NCBI GenBank assembly: GCA_003153055.1
Contig: PMBV01000361.1
Location: 5,514-30,207, forward strand
Source: Myxococcales bacterium
Lineage (GTDB): Bacteria; Myxococcota; Myxococcia; Myxococcales; Myxococcaceae
DNA: 24,694 nt
Reading direction: 5' to 3'
Under the pieces are notes generated by a model. It worked only from the letters and a program-made list of their open reading frames with translations. It ran no database searches and was not told the origin of the DNA. Numbering within the stretch: the first letter of the stretch is position 1; each line of letters begins with the position of its first letter. Shown piece after piece: positions 1 to 8,312 of this stretch. A program made the translations under genes and the position numbers.

Positions 1-794
1 TACCAGACGACGCCCTGGCCGGCCGTGGCTCCGAAGAGGGCGAGGAGGGCGTACTTGTTGTTGGGGTAACGCAGGAAGCTCTCGGTCAGCGGAGCCTTCG
101 AGGTCTTCCCCTCGGCCTTGATTTTCTGGAACACCGGCGACTCCTGCAGCTTGAGCCGAATGTAGATGGAGAAGCCCAGCAGCACGATGGAGACCCAGAA
201 GGGAATTCGCCAGCCCCAGGTCGCGAACACCTCCTTCCCGATGTAGACGCGGCACAGGCCGATGATGAGCAGGGCGAGGAAGAAGCCCACGGTCGCCGTC
301 GTCTGGATCCAACTCGTGTTGTAGCCCCGACGGCTGTGCGCCGAGTGCTCGGCCACGTAGGTCGCCGCGCCGCCGTACTCTCCGCCCAGCGCCAAGCCTT
401 GGCACAGCCGCAAGCTCACCATGATGACGGGGGCGAGCCAGCCGACCATCTCGAAGGTCGGGAGCAGACCGACGCCGAACGTCGACAGACCCATCACGAT
501 GATGGTGACGAGGAAGGTGTACTTCCTCCCGATGAGGTCGCCGATGCGCCCGAACACCAGCGCGCCGAAGGGCCGCACCAGGAAGCCCGCCGCGTAAGCC
601 GCGAAGGCCGACAACAGCGCCGCGGTGGCGTTTCCCTTGGGGAAGAACAGGGCCGCGAAGAATGGCGCCAGCGTGGCGTAGAGGTAGAAGTCATACCATT
701 CGAAGACCGTCCCCACGGACGACGCCACGATGACCAGGCGCTCGTCTCGGCTGATCCTCGCACCCACCGGCAGCTGATCCGTCGCGATGGCCAT
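1..794 (-). CDS. MFS transporter, metabolite:H+ symporter (MHS) family, partial
   Basis: Inner-membrane secondary transporter of the ProP/KgtP/ShiA type, which couples proton entry to uptake of small metabolites; the substrate cannot be read from sequence. The first 264 residues are visible and the C-terminal part lies beyond base 1. Seen: EWYDFYLY near residues 32-39 at the start of TM1, the MFS loop motif GRIGDLIGRK after TM2, and the MHS-typical CQGLALGGEYGG stretch, with hydrophobic segments between. The ATG at 794 follows an AGGAGGT ribosome-binding site (803-809). It starts 23 bases after the stop of the hybrid sensor kinase on the same strand, so the two are probably one transcript. 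This suggests the kinase and transporter may respond to the same compound, which is inference. Confidence 0.88.
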   Translation of the reverse strand, partial: MAIATDQLPVGARISRDERLVIVASSVGTVFEWYDFYLYATLAPFFAALFFPKGNATAALLSAFAAYAAGFLVRPFGALVFGRIGDLIGRKYTFLVTIIVMGLSTFGVGLLPTFEMVGWLAPVIMVSLRLCQGLALGGEYGGAATYVAEHSAHSRRGYNTSWIQTTATVGFFLALLIIGLCRVYIGKEVFATWGWRIPFWVSIVLLGFSIYIRLKLQESPVFQKIKAEGKTSKAPLTESFLRYPNNKYALLALFGATAGQGVVW

Positions 795-817
795 GAGCTC
801 AGACCTCCTGTTCACTT

Positions 818-2431
818 TCAGGAATTGGAATTCACGCCCGCTGAAATCCCATTCCTCGGGGCCGGAGGGCCTCCGGGGCTTGGGTAGTGATGTGGGGCTG
901 CCCGCGCCAGCGCCTCGTTGATCTCCCAGGCGCTCACCGGCTTGCGGAAGACCCGCTCGATGCGGGCCCGCGAGTAGTCGGCCTCGGGCACCACCGAGCC
1001 GCTCATGAGAAAGACACGCAGCTGAGGCGACTCCCGGCCACAGGCCTCGGCCAGCGCCAACCCCGAGAGCCCAGGCATGTCGAGGTCGCACACCAGCGCG
1101 TCGAAGGCCCCCGGGTCACTCTTGAGCAGGGCCAGCGCGTCTCGCGGCTCACTCACCGCGTGGCAGGAGTGGCCCATCAACATCAGGCCTCTCCGCAGCG
1201 CCGCGCCGACGAAGAGGTCGTCGTCGACCAGCAAGAGCCGGTACCGGGTTCGCGCTCCCGGACGCGCCAGGCCCGCCGCCTTGGCCGTCGCCTCGGCATC
1301 GGAGGGCGGGAAGTAGAGGTCGATGCGCGTGCCCTGACCCGGCTCGCTGTGAACCGCGATGGCGCCATTGGACCGATGCACCAACCCATACACCATGGCC
1401 AACCCCAACCCAGTGCCCACGCCGCTCGGCTTGGTGGTGAAGAACGGCTCGAAGACCCGCGACAGATTCTCGGGCGAGATTCCCTTGCCGCTGTCGCGCA
1501 CCGACACCACCACCCAGTGCCCCGGAGGAAGCGTGCGCGTGGTGCAGTGGACCGGCTCGATGGTCACCACCTCCTCGAGCGTGAGCTCCAACCGGCCGCC
1601 GCCTTCGCGCATCGCGTAGAGGGAATTGGTGACGAGGTTCAACAGCGCCTGGGAGAACATCGCCTCGTCAGTGCGGATGGTGGACGTCGGCGAGAGCTCC
1701 AGCGTCACCCGCACGTCCGCCGGCGAGGTCGACGCGCAGATGCGTGACAGCTCCTGGAGGCTCGCCGCGGGGTTCACTTCTTCGACCGGGCTCGTCGTCG
1801 TGTGCCCGACGGTGAGGATACGCTTGACCAGCTCGGCCGCCCGTTGGGCCGCGCCGACCACCTCGGTGAGGTCTTGCCGAGCCTCGGTGCCCTCGGGCAG
1901 CTCCGACAACACCCCGCGGGTGAGCGACAGCACCACCGTCAGCGTGTTGTTGAAGTCGTGGGCGATGCCCGCCGAGAGCGTCGACAGCGCCTCCAGCCGG
2001 CCCACGCGCGCGAGCCGGCGCTCGAACTGCTCGACCTCCCGCTCCATCGCCAGCCGCTCCGACACGTCGCGCATCACGATGCACAGGCGGGGCTCGCCGT
2101 CGACCTGGGCCCGCGAGATGGTGGCCTCGAGCGGCACCTCGGAGCCGTCGGCCTTGAGTCCGGTGATGAGCCGCGCTCCCTCGAGGTGCCGTGACACCTC
2201 TCTGGTGCTGGAAAAGGCCTCGGCCTTCGCCGCGTGCGTCCGCCTGAACCGCGCTGGCAACAGCACATCGAGGGGCTGACCTCGGAGCTCGTCGATGGAG
2301 TGACCGAACAGACGCTCGGCCGCCGTGTTCATCGAGCAGATTCGATGCTGGACATTCATCGTCAGCACAGCATCGGTGAGCGTGTCGATGATGGTTTTCC
2401 ACTCAGACGCAGGAGAATCAGGGTTCTGCAC
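818..2431 (-). CDS. Hybrid sensor histidine kinase: PAS - HisKA - HATPase - receiver
   Basis: Cytoplasmic two-component hybrid kinase of 537 residues with no membrane segment. Order: PAS sensor domain (about 8-125), dimerisation/phosphoacceptor helix with GIAHDFNN and His158, ATPase domain with N box (NLVTN, 265-269), G1 (DSGKG, 313-317), F box (FEPFFTTK, 327-334) and G2 (GTGLGLAM, 339-346), then a C-terminal receiver (about 397-510) with acidic pocket DDD 403-405, phosphoacceptor Asp449 in DLDMPG and Lys497. All catalytic residues are present, so it should autophosphorylate and pass phosphate to its own receiver; no output domain is attached. The start is GTG, because an in-frame TGA lies two codons upstream and the PAS domain begins within ten residues; the ribosome-binding site is weak. 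It lies divergent to a second kinase and just upstream of an MFS transporter. Confidence 0.93.
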   Translation of the reverse strand: MQNPDSPASEWKTIIDTLTDAVLTMNVQHRICSMNTAAERLFGHSIDELRGQPLDVLLPARFRRTHAAKAEAFSSTREVSRHLEGARLITGLKADGSEVPLEATISRAQVDGEPRLCIVMRDVSERLAMEREVEQFERRLARVGRLEALSTLSAGIAHDFNNTLTVVLSLTRGVLSELPEGTEARQDLTEVVGAAQRAAELVKRILTVGHTTTSPVEEVNPAASLQELSRICASTSPADVRVTLELSPTSTIRTDEAMFSQALLNLVTNSLYAMREGGGRLELTLEEVVTIEPVHCTTRTLPPGHWVVVSVRDSGKGISPENLSRVFEPFFTTKPSGVGTGLGLAMVYGLVHRSNGAIAVHSEPGQGTRIDLYFPPSDAEATAKAAGLARPGARTRYRLLLVDDDLFVGAALRRGLMLMGHSCHAVSEPRDALALLKSDPGAFDALVCDLDMPGLSGLALAEACGRESPQLRVFLMSGSVVPEADYSRARIERVFRKPVSAWEINEALARAAPHHYPSPGGPPAPRNGISAGVNSNS

Positions 2432-2587
2432 GTCTCATCAATGCCAAAGGGGCTGTGTTTCATCAAGTCGGTTTGTTTTGACTCATTGGTAATATTCCAC
2501 CGCTGCCACCTGGGTCGTTCTTTCGTGGCCATCCAAGTGTCCGAGAAGTGGTGGCCGGTGGTCTGAAGCGACTAAGACGGTGTGCTC
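2432..2587. promoter_or_regulatory. Divergent intergenic region between two histidine kinase genes
   Basis: About 150 bases separate the start codons of two divergently transcribed sensor kinase genes and must hold promoters for both. The middle (about 2450-2500) is visibly richer in A and T than the surrounding DNA. A TTGACT hexamer occurs at 2478-2483, but no convincing -10 element sits at the right distance, and I see no sigma-54 type site. No strong inverted repeat was found. Confidence 0.4.
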
Positions 2588-3946
2588 ATGGCGGGTCCCA
2601 CGTTTCTTCCCGAGGTCATCGAGCTGGCCAAGGAGGTTCAGCGGGCCAGGTCGATCACCGGCCTCCTGCAGGTCGTGGGGGCTGGGCTGGAGCGGCTGGG
2701 CTTCGACGTCGCGGTGCTGGCGCTGACGAGGGATCAGACCTGGGTGCAGTACGTCACCTCGCGGCCGCCGTTGTCCTCGGTGGCGACCGCGCTGGGGCTG
2801 ATGAACCCCGACTCCCAGCCGCCCAACCCGATGCTGCTGCCGACTCCGCTCAAAGGAGGGCGGGCCTTCCTCGAAAATCTCCCGCTGGCGGTGGCTGGTT
2901 GGGTGGGCGTGCCGCTCGACGGCCTGGTGGGGCTCAAGCGCCGAGGGCTGGTGGCTCCTCTCGACCTGGCGGAGCGGGCGTGGGGTGGCCTGGTGTTCAT
3001 GCACGACGAGCTCGAGGTGTCCCACGGAGACGTGCTCACCCTCTTCGCGCTGCAGCTTGGCTCGGCCATCGAGTCGCTGGACCACAGCGAGCAGATGACC
3101 AGCCTCATCGAGCGGGCGCGCCTCTACGACGAGACCCGCCGGCTGCTGCGGGTGTCGGTGGAGGCCTACGACGAGCTGGCGAGGGCCCAGGCCGAGCTGG
3201 TGCGCCACGAGCGGCTGGCGGCGCTCGGTGAGCTGGCCGCGGTGATGGCCCACGAGGTGCGCAACCCCCTGGGCGTCATCTTCAACTCGCTCAGCACGCT
3301 GCGGCGCCTGCTCCGGCCCACCGGCGATTCCGAAATGCTCCTCAGCATGGTCGAGGAGGAGGCCGAGCGCTTGAACCGCATCGTCGCCGACCTGTTGGAC
3401 TTCGTGCGGCCTTACGAGCTCACCAAGAAGCCCATCGACATCGAGCCGGTGGTCGAAGCGGCCGTGGCCGAGGCGCTCAAATCGCTCCCCCTGGCGACCG
3501 CCCGGGTGGTGACCGAGTGCGAGCCCCAGTTGCCTCCCTTCCCAGCCGATGCGCACTTGCTCAAGCAGGCCGTCGTCAACCTGGTTGTCAACGCGGTGCA
3601 GGCCATGCCCAAGGGAGGGACCGTGACGGTGCGCTCGTCATTGGTGCCCCGAGCCGACGGCCCCTGGCTCCAAGTCGAGGTGCGCGATGAGGGCCCGGGC
3701 TTGAGCCCCCGCGCCGCCGAGAAGATGTTCCAGCCCTTCTTCACCACCAAGGCGACCGGTACGGGTCTGGGTCTCGCCGTCGTCAAGCGCATCGTCGAGA
3801 GCCACAACGGTGAGGTCGAGGTGTGTCCCAACCCCGAGAAGGGAGCCACCTTCGCCTTGCGAATCCCCCCCGCCTCCGAGCGCGACTCCGTGGTTCCAGG
3901 GCCTCGGCCCACCGCGGCCGACCCATCGCCCCGCTCGGGCACCTAA
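2588..3946 (+). CDS. GAF-type sensor histidine kinase
   Basis: Soluble sensor kinase of 452 residues. The N-terminal ~165 residues look like a divergent GAF sensory domain; a coiled linker (about 165-210) leads to the HisKA helix with MAHEVRNPLG and phosphoacceptor His222. The ATPase domain has an N box (NLVVN, 331-335), G1 (DEGPG, 367-371), F box (FQPFFTTK, 381-388) and G2 (GTGLGLAV, 391-398). It resembles NtrB/AtoS-type kinases, which often signal to sigma-54 activators, but no response regulator is adjacent. An in-frame GTG six bases upstream (2582) is an alternative start; neither has a clear Shine-Dalgarno sequence. The TPR-glycosyltransferase gene begins 7 bases after the stop, so the two are very likely co-transcribed. 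The ligand is unknown. Confidence 0.92.
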   Translation: MAGPTFLPEVIELAKEVQRARSITGLLQVVGAGLERLGFDVAVLALTRDQTWVQYVTSRPPLSSVATALGLMNPDSQPPNPMLLPTPLKGGRAFLENLPLAVAGWVGVPLDGLVGLKRRGLVAPLDLAERAWGGLVFMHDELEVSHGDVLTLFALQLGSAIESLDHSEQMTSLIERARLYDETRRLLRVSVEAYDELARAQAELVRHERLAALGELAAVMAHEVRNPLGVIFNSLSTLRRLLRPTGDSEMLLSMVEEEAERLNRIVADLLDFVRPYELTKKPIDIEPVVEAAVAEALKSLPLATARVVTECEPQLPPFPADAHLLKQAVVNLVVNAVQAMPKGGTVTVRSSLVPRADGPWLQVEVRDEGPGLSPRAAEKMFQPFFTTKATGTGLGLAVVKRIVESHNGEVEVCPNPEKGATFALRIPPASERDSVVPGPRPTAADPSPRSGT

Positions 3947-3953
3947 AGCCGTC

Positions 3954-5615
3954 ATGGACGCTCTCGAGCGAGCCCACGAGGCACTCCAGGCCGGCCGCCT
4001 GGCCGATGCCGAGCGCGAGGCCCGCCGGGAGCTCGGTGCCCACCCGCGCCGGGTCGAGGCTCAGGTGGTGCTCGCCAGAGCGTGCGAGGGTCAGGGCAAG
4101 CTGCCCGAGGCCATCGGCGCGTGGATGGACGCGTTCTCGCTGGACCCCTCGCGGCCGTCCTCGGCGCTCGGGCTCGCCCTGGCCATGGCGAAGAACCAGG
4201 AGCGGGACAAGGCCGTCGAGATGCTGGGCTTGGCGCTCGGGCTCCACCCGAACGACGCCGACCTCCTCACCACGAGGGGAAACCTGCTCCGCGCGCTCGG
4301 CCGCTTCGAGGAGGCCCACACCAGTCACCGCCAGGCCCTGGCCCTCGCTCCTGCGAGCCCGGCCATTCACGCCAACCTCTGCGCGTTGTACCTGTCGTGG
4401 AAGCGGCCCCACGACGCGCTGGCCGAGGCCGAGGCGGCGCTGGCGCTGGCGCCGGGGACAAGCGAGCTCGAGTTCAATCGCGGCACGTGTCTCGTGCAGC
4501 TCGGGCGGGTCGACGAGGCCGTCGCCTGTCTCGACCAGGTGGTGGCGCGCTCGCCCCACAACCATCGAGCGTGGCTCAACCTGGGAGAGGCTCGACTCCT
4601 CGGAGGTGACGACGCTGGCGCCGAGGCAGCCTTTCGTTCGGCCGTCGCCGCCGCGCCCGAAGACGCCGAGGCCCACTTCAACCTCTCGCTCCGCCTGCTC
4701 GCCCGCGGTGCCTTCGAGGACGGCTGGCGGGAGTACGAGTGGCGACGGCGGCTGGAGGACTTCGCCATTCGTCGACTCGAGGGCCCCCGGTGGGACGGAG
4801 GGCCGCTTCCCGGTGGAGTGCTCCTGGTGACCGCCGAACAGGGCCTGGGCGACACGTTCCAGTTCGTTCGCTTTCTTCCTCGGGCGAAGGAGCGCTCGGG
4901 TGCGCGGGTCGTCTTCGAATGCCCCCCGGCGCTGCGAGACTTGCTGACGGGTCTCGCCGGGGTCGACGAGCTGGTGCCCGTCGGGTCTCCGCTCCCGCGG
5001 TGGGACGCGCAGGTCAGCCTGCTCAGCCTGCCTCAGCTGACTCAGGCAGGCCCCGGCGTCGACGGTCCGTACCTCGTGGCCGACCCGGCACGCGTGGCCT
5101 CGTGGCGGGCTCGGCTCCAGCCAGCGGCCCATTGGGTGGCCGTCGCCTGGCAGGGCAACCCGGCGTACAAGGCCGATGCCCGCCGCTCGCTCCCGCTGGA
5201 GGCCTTCACCCGGCTCGCGCGCATTCCCGGAGTGCGGCTGGTGGCAGTGCAGAAGCAACACGGCCGAGAGCAGCTCAGCCGCTGGCCCGCCGAGGTGCCC
5301 TTGCTCGACCTCGGCCCCGAGCTCGACGTCTCGGCGCCCTTCATCGACACCGCCGCCGTGCTCTCGGCGGTGGACCTGGTCATTTCCTCCGACACCTCGG
5401 TGCCTCACCTCGCCGGGGCCTTGGGCCAGGAGGCCTGGCTCGCGCTCCCCCAGCAGGCCGATTGGCGGTGGGGGAACGAGGCCGCGAGTACGTCTTGGTA
5501 TGGGCGCATGCGCCTCTACCGCCAGGCGAGCGCGGGCGACTGGAGTGGAGTTTTCGACCGCCTCGAGGCCGACCTCCGGGGGCGCCTCGTCGGCCGAGGT
5601 GGGTGGTCTCGGTAA
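3954..5615 (+). CDS. TPR-repeat protein with C-terminal GT9-like glycosyltransferase domain
   Basis: 553 residues. Residues 1 to about 250 form tandem tetratricopeptide repeats, with recurring 34-residue units containing A-L-x-L-x-P signatures at about 92-100, 126-133 and 161-168. After the GWREYEWR segment (257-264) comes a Rossmann-type domain like heptosyltransferase family GT9, with EQGLGDTFQFVRFLP (295-309) and, near the end, SSDTSVPHLAGALG (478-491). This architecture matches the family named tetratricopeptide repeat-containing glycosyltransferase. The TPRs probably bind a protein partner or acceptor; donor and acceptor sugars are unknown. The start is the ATG 7 bases after the kinase stop; longer in-frame versions would overlap the kinase gene extensively. 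Translational coupling to a sensor kinase is unusual for a glycosyltransferase. Confidence 0.85.
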   Translation: MDALERAHEALQAGRLADAEREARRELGAHPRRVEAQVVLARACEGQGKLPEAIGAWMDAFSLDPSRPSSALGLALAMAKNQERDKAVEMLGLALGLHPNDADLLTTRGNLLRALGRFEEAHTSHRQALALAPASPAIHANLCALYLSWKRPHDALAEAEAALALAPGTSELEFNRGTCLVQLGRVDEAVACLDQVVARSPHNHRAWLNLGEARLLGGDDAGAEAAFRSAVAAAPEDAEAHFNLSLRLLARGAFEDGWREYEWRRRLEDFAIRRLEGPRWDGGPLPGGVLLVTAEQGLGDTFQFVRFLPRAKERSGARVVFECPPALRDLLTGLAGVDELVPVGSPLPRWDAQVSLLSLPQLTQAGPGVDGPYLVADPARVASWRARLQPAAHWVAVAWQGNPAYKADARRSLPLEAFTRLARIPGVRLVAVQKQHGREQLSRWPAEVPLLDLGPELDVSAPFIDTAAVLSAVDLVISSDTSVPHLAGALGQEAWLALPQQADWRWGNEAASTSWYGRMRLYRQASAGDWSGVFDRLEADLRGRLVGRGGWSR

Positions 5616-5616
5616 T

Positions 5617-5692
5617 CAGACGCTCGTCTGCTTGACAGGACACATGTCCGTCATTTAAGACTCCTGTCCGTTTCTACGGATGAGAGGCCGTC
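5617..5692 (+). promoter_or_regulatory. Sulfur operon promoter with three tandem GAC-N4-GTC operator-like sites
   Basis: Upstream of the APS reductase gene lies a perfect -35 hexamer TTGACA (5632-5637), followed after 16 bp by a -10-like TTTAAG (5654-5659). Three inverted-repeat sites of form GAC-N4-GTC overlay it: 5619-5628 (within the perfect palindrome CAGACG-CT-CGTCTG, 5617-5630), 5639-5648 (within GGACA-CA-TGTCC, 5638-5649) and 5659-5668. Their centres are exactly 20 bp apart, about two helical turns, so one regulator could bind along one face of the DNA and block both promoter elements. A further inverted repeat TCCGT-N4-ACGGA lies at 5667-5680. A GAGAGG ribosome-binding site (5682-5687) precedes the ATG. 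The regulator is not in the window and is not identified. Confidence 0.6.
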
Positions 5693-6391
5693 ATGACACG
5701 TGTCGAGCGTACCGAATGGGGTGAGGCGCTGGAGGGGCTGCCGCCAGGGGAGATTCTGGTGGCCGCGGCCGAACGGTTCCCCGGACGTCTCACCTTCGCC
5801 ACGGGCTTCGGGGCGGAAGGGTGCGTGCTCATCGACCTCGCGGCCCGTCACAGCGTGAAGCTCGACCTCTTCACGCTCGACACCGGGCACCTCTTTCCCC
5901 AGACGTATGCGTTGTGGAAGGCGCTGGAAACCCGGTACGGCGTCTCCATTCGCGGCGTGCGTGGGCTGCCGCCGGCCTCCGAGGGAGCGCGGCCATGGGA
6001 GCGCGACCCGGAGGGCTGCTGCGAGGCGAGGAAGGTGGTGCCATTGAGGGCCGAGCTGGGGCACTTCTCCGCCTGGGTGACGGCCATTCGACGTGACCAG
6101 ACGGCCGACCGCGCCAACGCGAAGGTGGTCGAATGGGACGGCAAGTTCGGGCTCGTGAAGGTGAACCCGCTGGTGGCGTGGACGGCGGCGCACGTGGCCG
6201 CCTATGTCCAGGCCCACGACGTGCCGACGAACCCGCTCCATGCGCAGGGCTACCCGAGCATCGGCTGTGAGCCCTGCACGACGGCTGTTCGACCGGGAGA
6301 GGATCCTCGGGCTGGCCGGTGGCGAAACAGCACCAAGACCGAGTGCGGGCTCCATCTGCGCCCAAACGTCTCACCCCACACCGAAAGTTGA
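5693..6391 (+). CDS. cysH: Assimilatory APS (phosphoadenylyl-sulfate family) reductase, iron-sulfur type
   Basis: Cytoplasmic enzyme of 232 residues that reduces adenylyl sulfate (or PAPS) to sulfite with electrons from thioredoxin. Seen: the PP-loop nucleotide-binding region (FATGFGAEG, 35-43), [11 protein letters not shown] (61-71), RRDQT (133-137) and the C-terminal active-site motif KTECGLH with catalytic Cys218. Two cysteine pairs, Cys109-Cys110 and Cys192-x-x-Cys195, form the [4Fe-4S] signature that is characteristic of APS-using reductases and absent from the E. coli PAPS enzyme, so APS is the likelier substrate. The ATG is well placed after GAGAGG. It is the first gene of a sulfur operon, with 7 bases to the next start, and lies under the triple operator-like promoter. 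Confidence 0.93.
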   Translation: MTRVERTEWGEALEGLPPGEILVAAAERFPGRLTFATGFGAEGCVLIDLAARHSVKLDLFTLDTGHLFPQTYALWKALETRYGVSIRGVRGLPPASEGARPWERDPEGCCEARKVVPLRAELGHFSAWVTAIRRDQTADRANAKVVEWDGKFGLVKVNPLVAWTAAHVAAYVQAHDVPTNPLHAQGYPSIGCEPCTTAVRPGEDPRAGRWRNSTKTECGLHLRPNVSPHTES

Positions 6392-6398
6392 GGTCCGC

Positions 6399-7961
6399 AT
6401 GAGCAGCCTGGTTGCGCCCCATGGCGGTCGCCTCGTCGATCGCGTCGTCTCCCAGAGAGAAGCCCCCGCCTTTCGTGAGCAGGCGGAGAAGCTCCCCAGC
6501 CTCACCGTCGACGCGAGAGCGCTCCTCGACCTTGAGCTCCTCGCCACCGGCGCGGCGAGCCCGCTCACTGGCTTCTTGGGCTCGGCTGACTACGACGGCG
6601 TCGTCGACCGGCTCCGGCTCGCCGACGGGACGCCGTGGCCCGTGCCGTTGACGCTGGCGGTCTCGAGGGAGCAGCTGGCTCGGGTGACGCCGGGAGCCGA
6701 GGTCGCCTTGCGCGACGCCTCGGGGCGGCTGTGGGGCACGCTGTCGGTGACCGAGACGTACGAGGGCGACCCTCGCCGGGAGGCGCTGGCCGTTTACGGC
6801 ACGGTCGATGAAGCCCACCCGGGGGTGGCGTACCTGCTGGGGCGCCCCAAGACCCTCGTCGCGGGGCCGGTGCGGGTGCTCCCGCTCCCCATGGACCTGC
6901 CGCTCGGGGCCCCGCGGCTCACCCCGGCTCAGCTGCGCGCCCGCATCTCCGAGCGCGGGTGGAGGCGGGTGGCCGGGTACGGGCTGCGAGGCCCTTTGCA
7001 CCACGGGCACGAGCACCTGTCGGCGCTGGCCCTCGAGCAGGCCGATGGGTTGGTGCTCCACGCCGCGGTGAGCGAGACGCTGCGAGACCAGGTGCCCGTG
7101 GCGGCGCGGTTTCTCGCCTACGAGACGGCGTTGGAGCGGTGCGCCCCGCGGGAGCGGCCGCTGCTCGCCGCGTTGCCGGTCGACGGCCGGTTTGACGGGC
7201 CCCGAGGCGCGGTGCTGAGCGCTCTGGTGGGGAAGAACTACGGCATCAGTCACCCCATTGGTGGGGAGTCGAGCCTCCTCGCTGCGTTCGCGCCGGGCGA
7301 GCTGGGGGTCGAGCCGCTCGGGGTCGACACTGCCGATGGCCGGGGAGTGGTCGCGGCGCCCAAGGGCCAGGGGTACGTGGTGTGGTTCACCGGGCTCTCT
7401 GGGGCGGGGAAGAGCACGCTCTCGCAGGCGCTCAAGGCGCTCCTCGGAACCGAGCGACCCGTGGAGATTCTCGATGGCGACGAGGTCCGAACCCACTTGT
7501 CGAAGGGCCTCGGTTTCTCCCGGGAGGACCGGGACACCAACGTCCGGCGCATCGGCTATGTGGCCCGGCTCTTGGCGCGCAACGGCGCAGTGGCGGTGAC
7601 GGCCGCCATCTCTCCCTACCAAGAGACGCGTGATGAGGTGCGGGCGCTCGCCGAGAGAGACGGGGTCGAGTTCGTGGAGGTCTTCGCCGACGCGTCCATC
7701 GAGGTTCTGTCTGGGCGCGATGTGAAGGGGCTCTACAAGAAGGCCCTGGCTGGCGAGTTGCCGCACTTCACTGGCGTCTCCGACCCCTACGAGCGGCCGA
7801 CGAAGCCCGACGTGGTGGTGCACTCCGACCACGAGAGCATCGACCAGAGCCTGTCGAGGATCGTCGCTCACCTTCGGGCTCGGGGGCTGCTCGATGGCAG
7901 AGCTCGTCGCTCGCCGCTCCACCGACCCAGCGCGGCACCGGCGCTCTCCATTCAACCGTGA
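6399..7961 (+). CDS. ATP-sulfurylase-like domain fused to APS kinase (sulfurylase half appears degenerate)
   Basis: 520 residues. The C-terminal half (about 323-500) is a complete adenylylsulfate kinase making PAPS from APS and ATP: Walker [10 protein letters not shown] (332-340), LDGDEVR (358-364), [16 protein letters not shown] (371-386), SPYQ (405-408) and [10 protein letters not shown] (440-449). The N-terminal half has the order of ATP sulfurylase (PUA-like then catalytic domain), but its key motifs are altered. The sulfate/ATP motif, normally QTRNP-x-HxxH, reads [10 protein letters not shown] (195-204), so the Gln and Asn are glycines while Arg and the HxxH histidines remain. The usual GRDHAG motif reads GKNYGI (278-283). 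Sulfurylase activity is therefore doubtful and the domain may be regulatory. The ATG at 6399 lies 7 bases after the reductase stop; an ORF extension further upstream would overlap cysH. The last ~20 residues are a low-complexity tail. Confidence 0.88.
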   Translation: MSSLVAPHGGRLVDRVVSQREAPAFREQAEKLPSLTVDARALLDLELLATGAASPLTGFLGSADYDGVVDRLRLADGTPWPVPLTLAVSREQLARVTPGAEVALRDASGRLWGTLSVTETYEGDPRREALAVYGTVDEAHPGVAYLLGRPKTLVAGPVRVLPLPMDLPLGAPRLTPAQLRARISERGWRRVAGYGLRGPLHHGHEHLSALALEQADGLVLHAAVSETLRDQVPVAARFLAYETALERCAPRERPLLAALPVDGRFDGPRGAVLSALVGKNYGISHPIGGESSLLAAFAPGELGVEPLGVDTADGRGVVAAPKGQGYVVWFTGLSGAGKSTLSQALKALLGTERPVEILDGDEVRTHLSKGLGFSREDRDTNVRRIGYVARLLARNGAVAVTAAISPYQETRDEVRALAERDGVEFVEVFADASIEVLSGRDVKGLYKKALAGELPHFTGVSDPYERPTKPDVVVHSDHESIDQSLSRIVAHLRARGLLDGRARRSPLHRPSAAPALSIQP

Positions 7962-8312
7962 AGCATGGTTGTCTTTCTTTGCCGAACCCGCTCGTGATGG
8001 GGTGGTGCAAGACCCAGAGGGTTCGCCCGTAGGCCCTGCCTCGCACCGCGTCAAAATCGCAGGCGCGGGAGCCGTCGTTCGACATGCTGCGCTGCGCCAC
8101 CCCATGGGGCGTGCCAGTCACAGCGGACGCGAGACAGCACTGATAGGGATTCACCTCACAGATTAGCCAATCATTCGCCGCGATGCGTCGTCACGAGCGC
8201 ATGAGGAGGGCGTTCGGTGTTGGGTGGACACGCTCGAGGTGAGGGGCTACAGAATCCAAGTCAGGCGTGGGAAGCGCAGAGTCTCGCCGCAGTCTCGCCA
8301 GAAGGAGCACCC
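7962..8312. other. 351-base gap with strong inverted repeats; no convincing gene
   Basis: No protein family is recognisable here. Reading frames are open on both strands across about 7970-8160, as expected from high GC, and none has a credible start. Perfect or near-perfect pairings are seen: 7997-8009 with 8093-8105 (13 bp with one G-U), 7983-7989 with 8019-8025 (7 bp), and the palindrome CCCCATGGGG at 8100-8109. The first two pairings would cross, as in a pseudoknot, or alternate. The block could encode a structured RNA or be a dispersed repeat. The 3' part (about 8170-8312) should contain the promoter of the TIR gene; I could not assign elements. Confidence 0.35.

Noticed and set aside
3810..3953. 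Upstream extension of the TPR-glycosyltransferase frame
   Set aside because: It overlaps the kinase ATPase domain; the ATG at 3954 gives normal TPR start and 7-base spacing.
5871..8105. 744-codon minus-strand open frame
   Set aside because: It lies antisense to the sulfur genes, whose catalytic motifs are intact; the translation is Arg/Gly/Pro-rich with no domain. It is a high-GC shadow.
7894..8166. 90-codon plus-strand frame in the gap before the TIR gene
   Set aside because: It starts inside the APS kinase gene, has no ribosome-binding site and no family; the region is better described by its inverted repeats.
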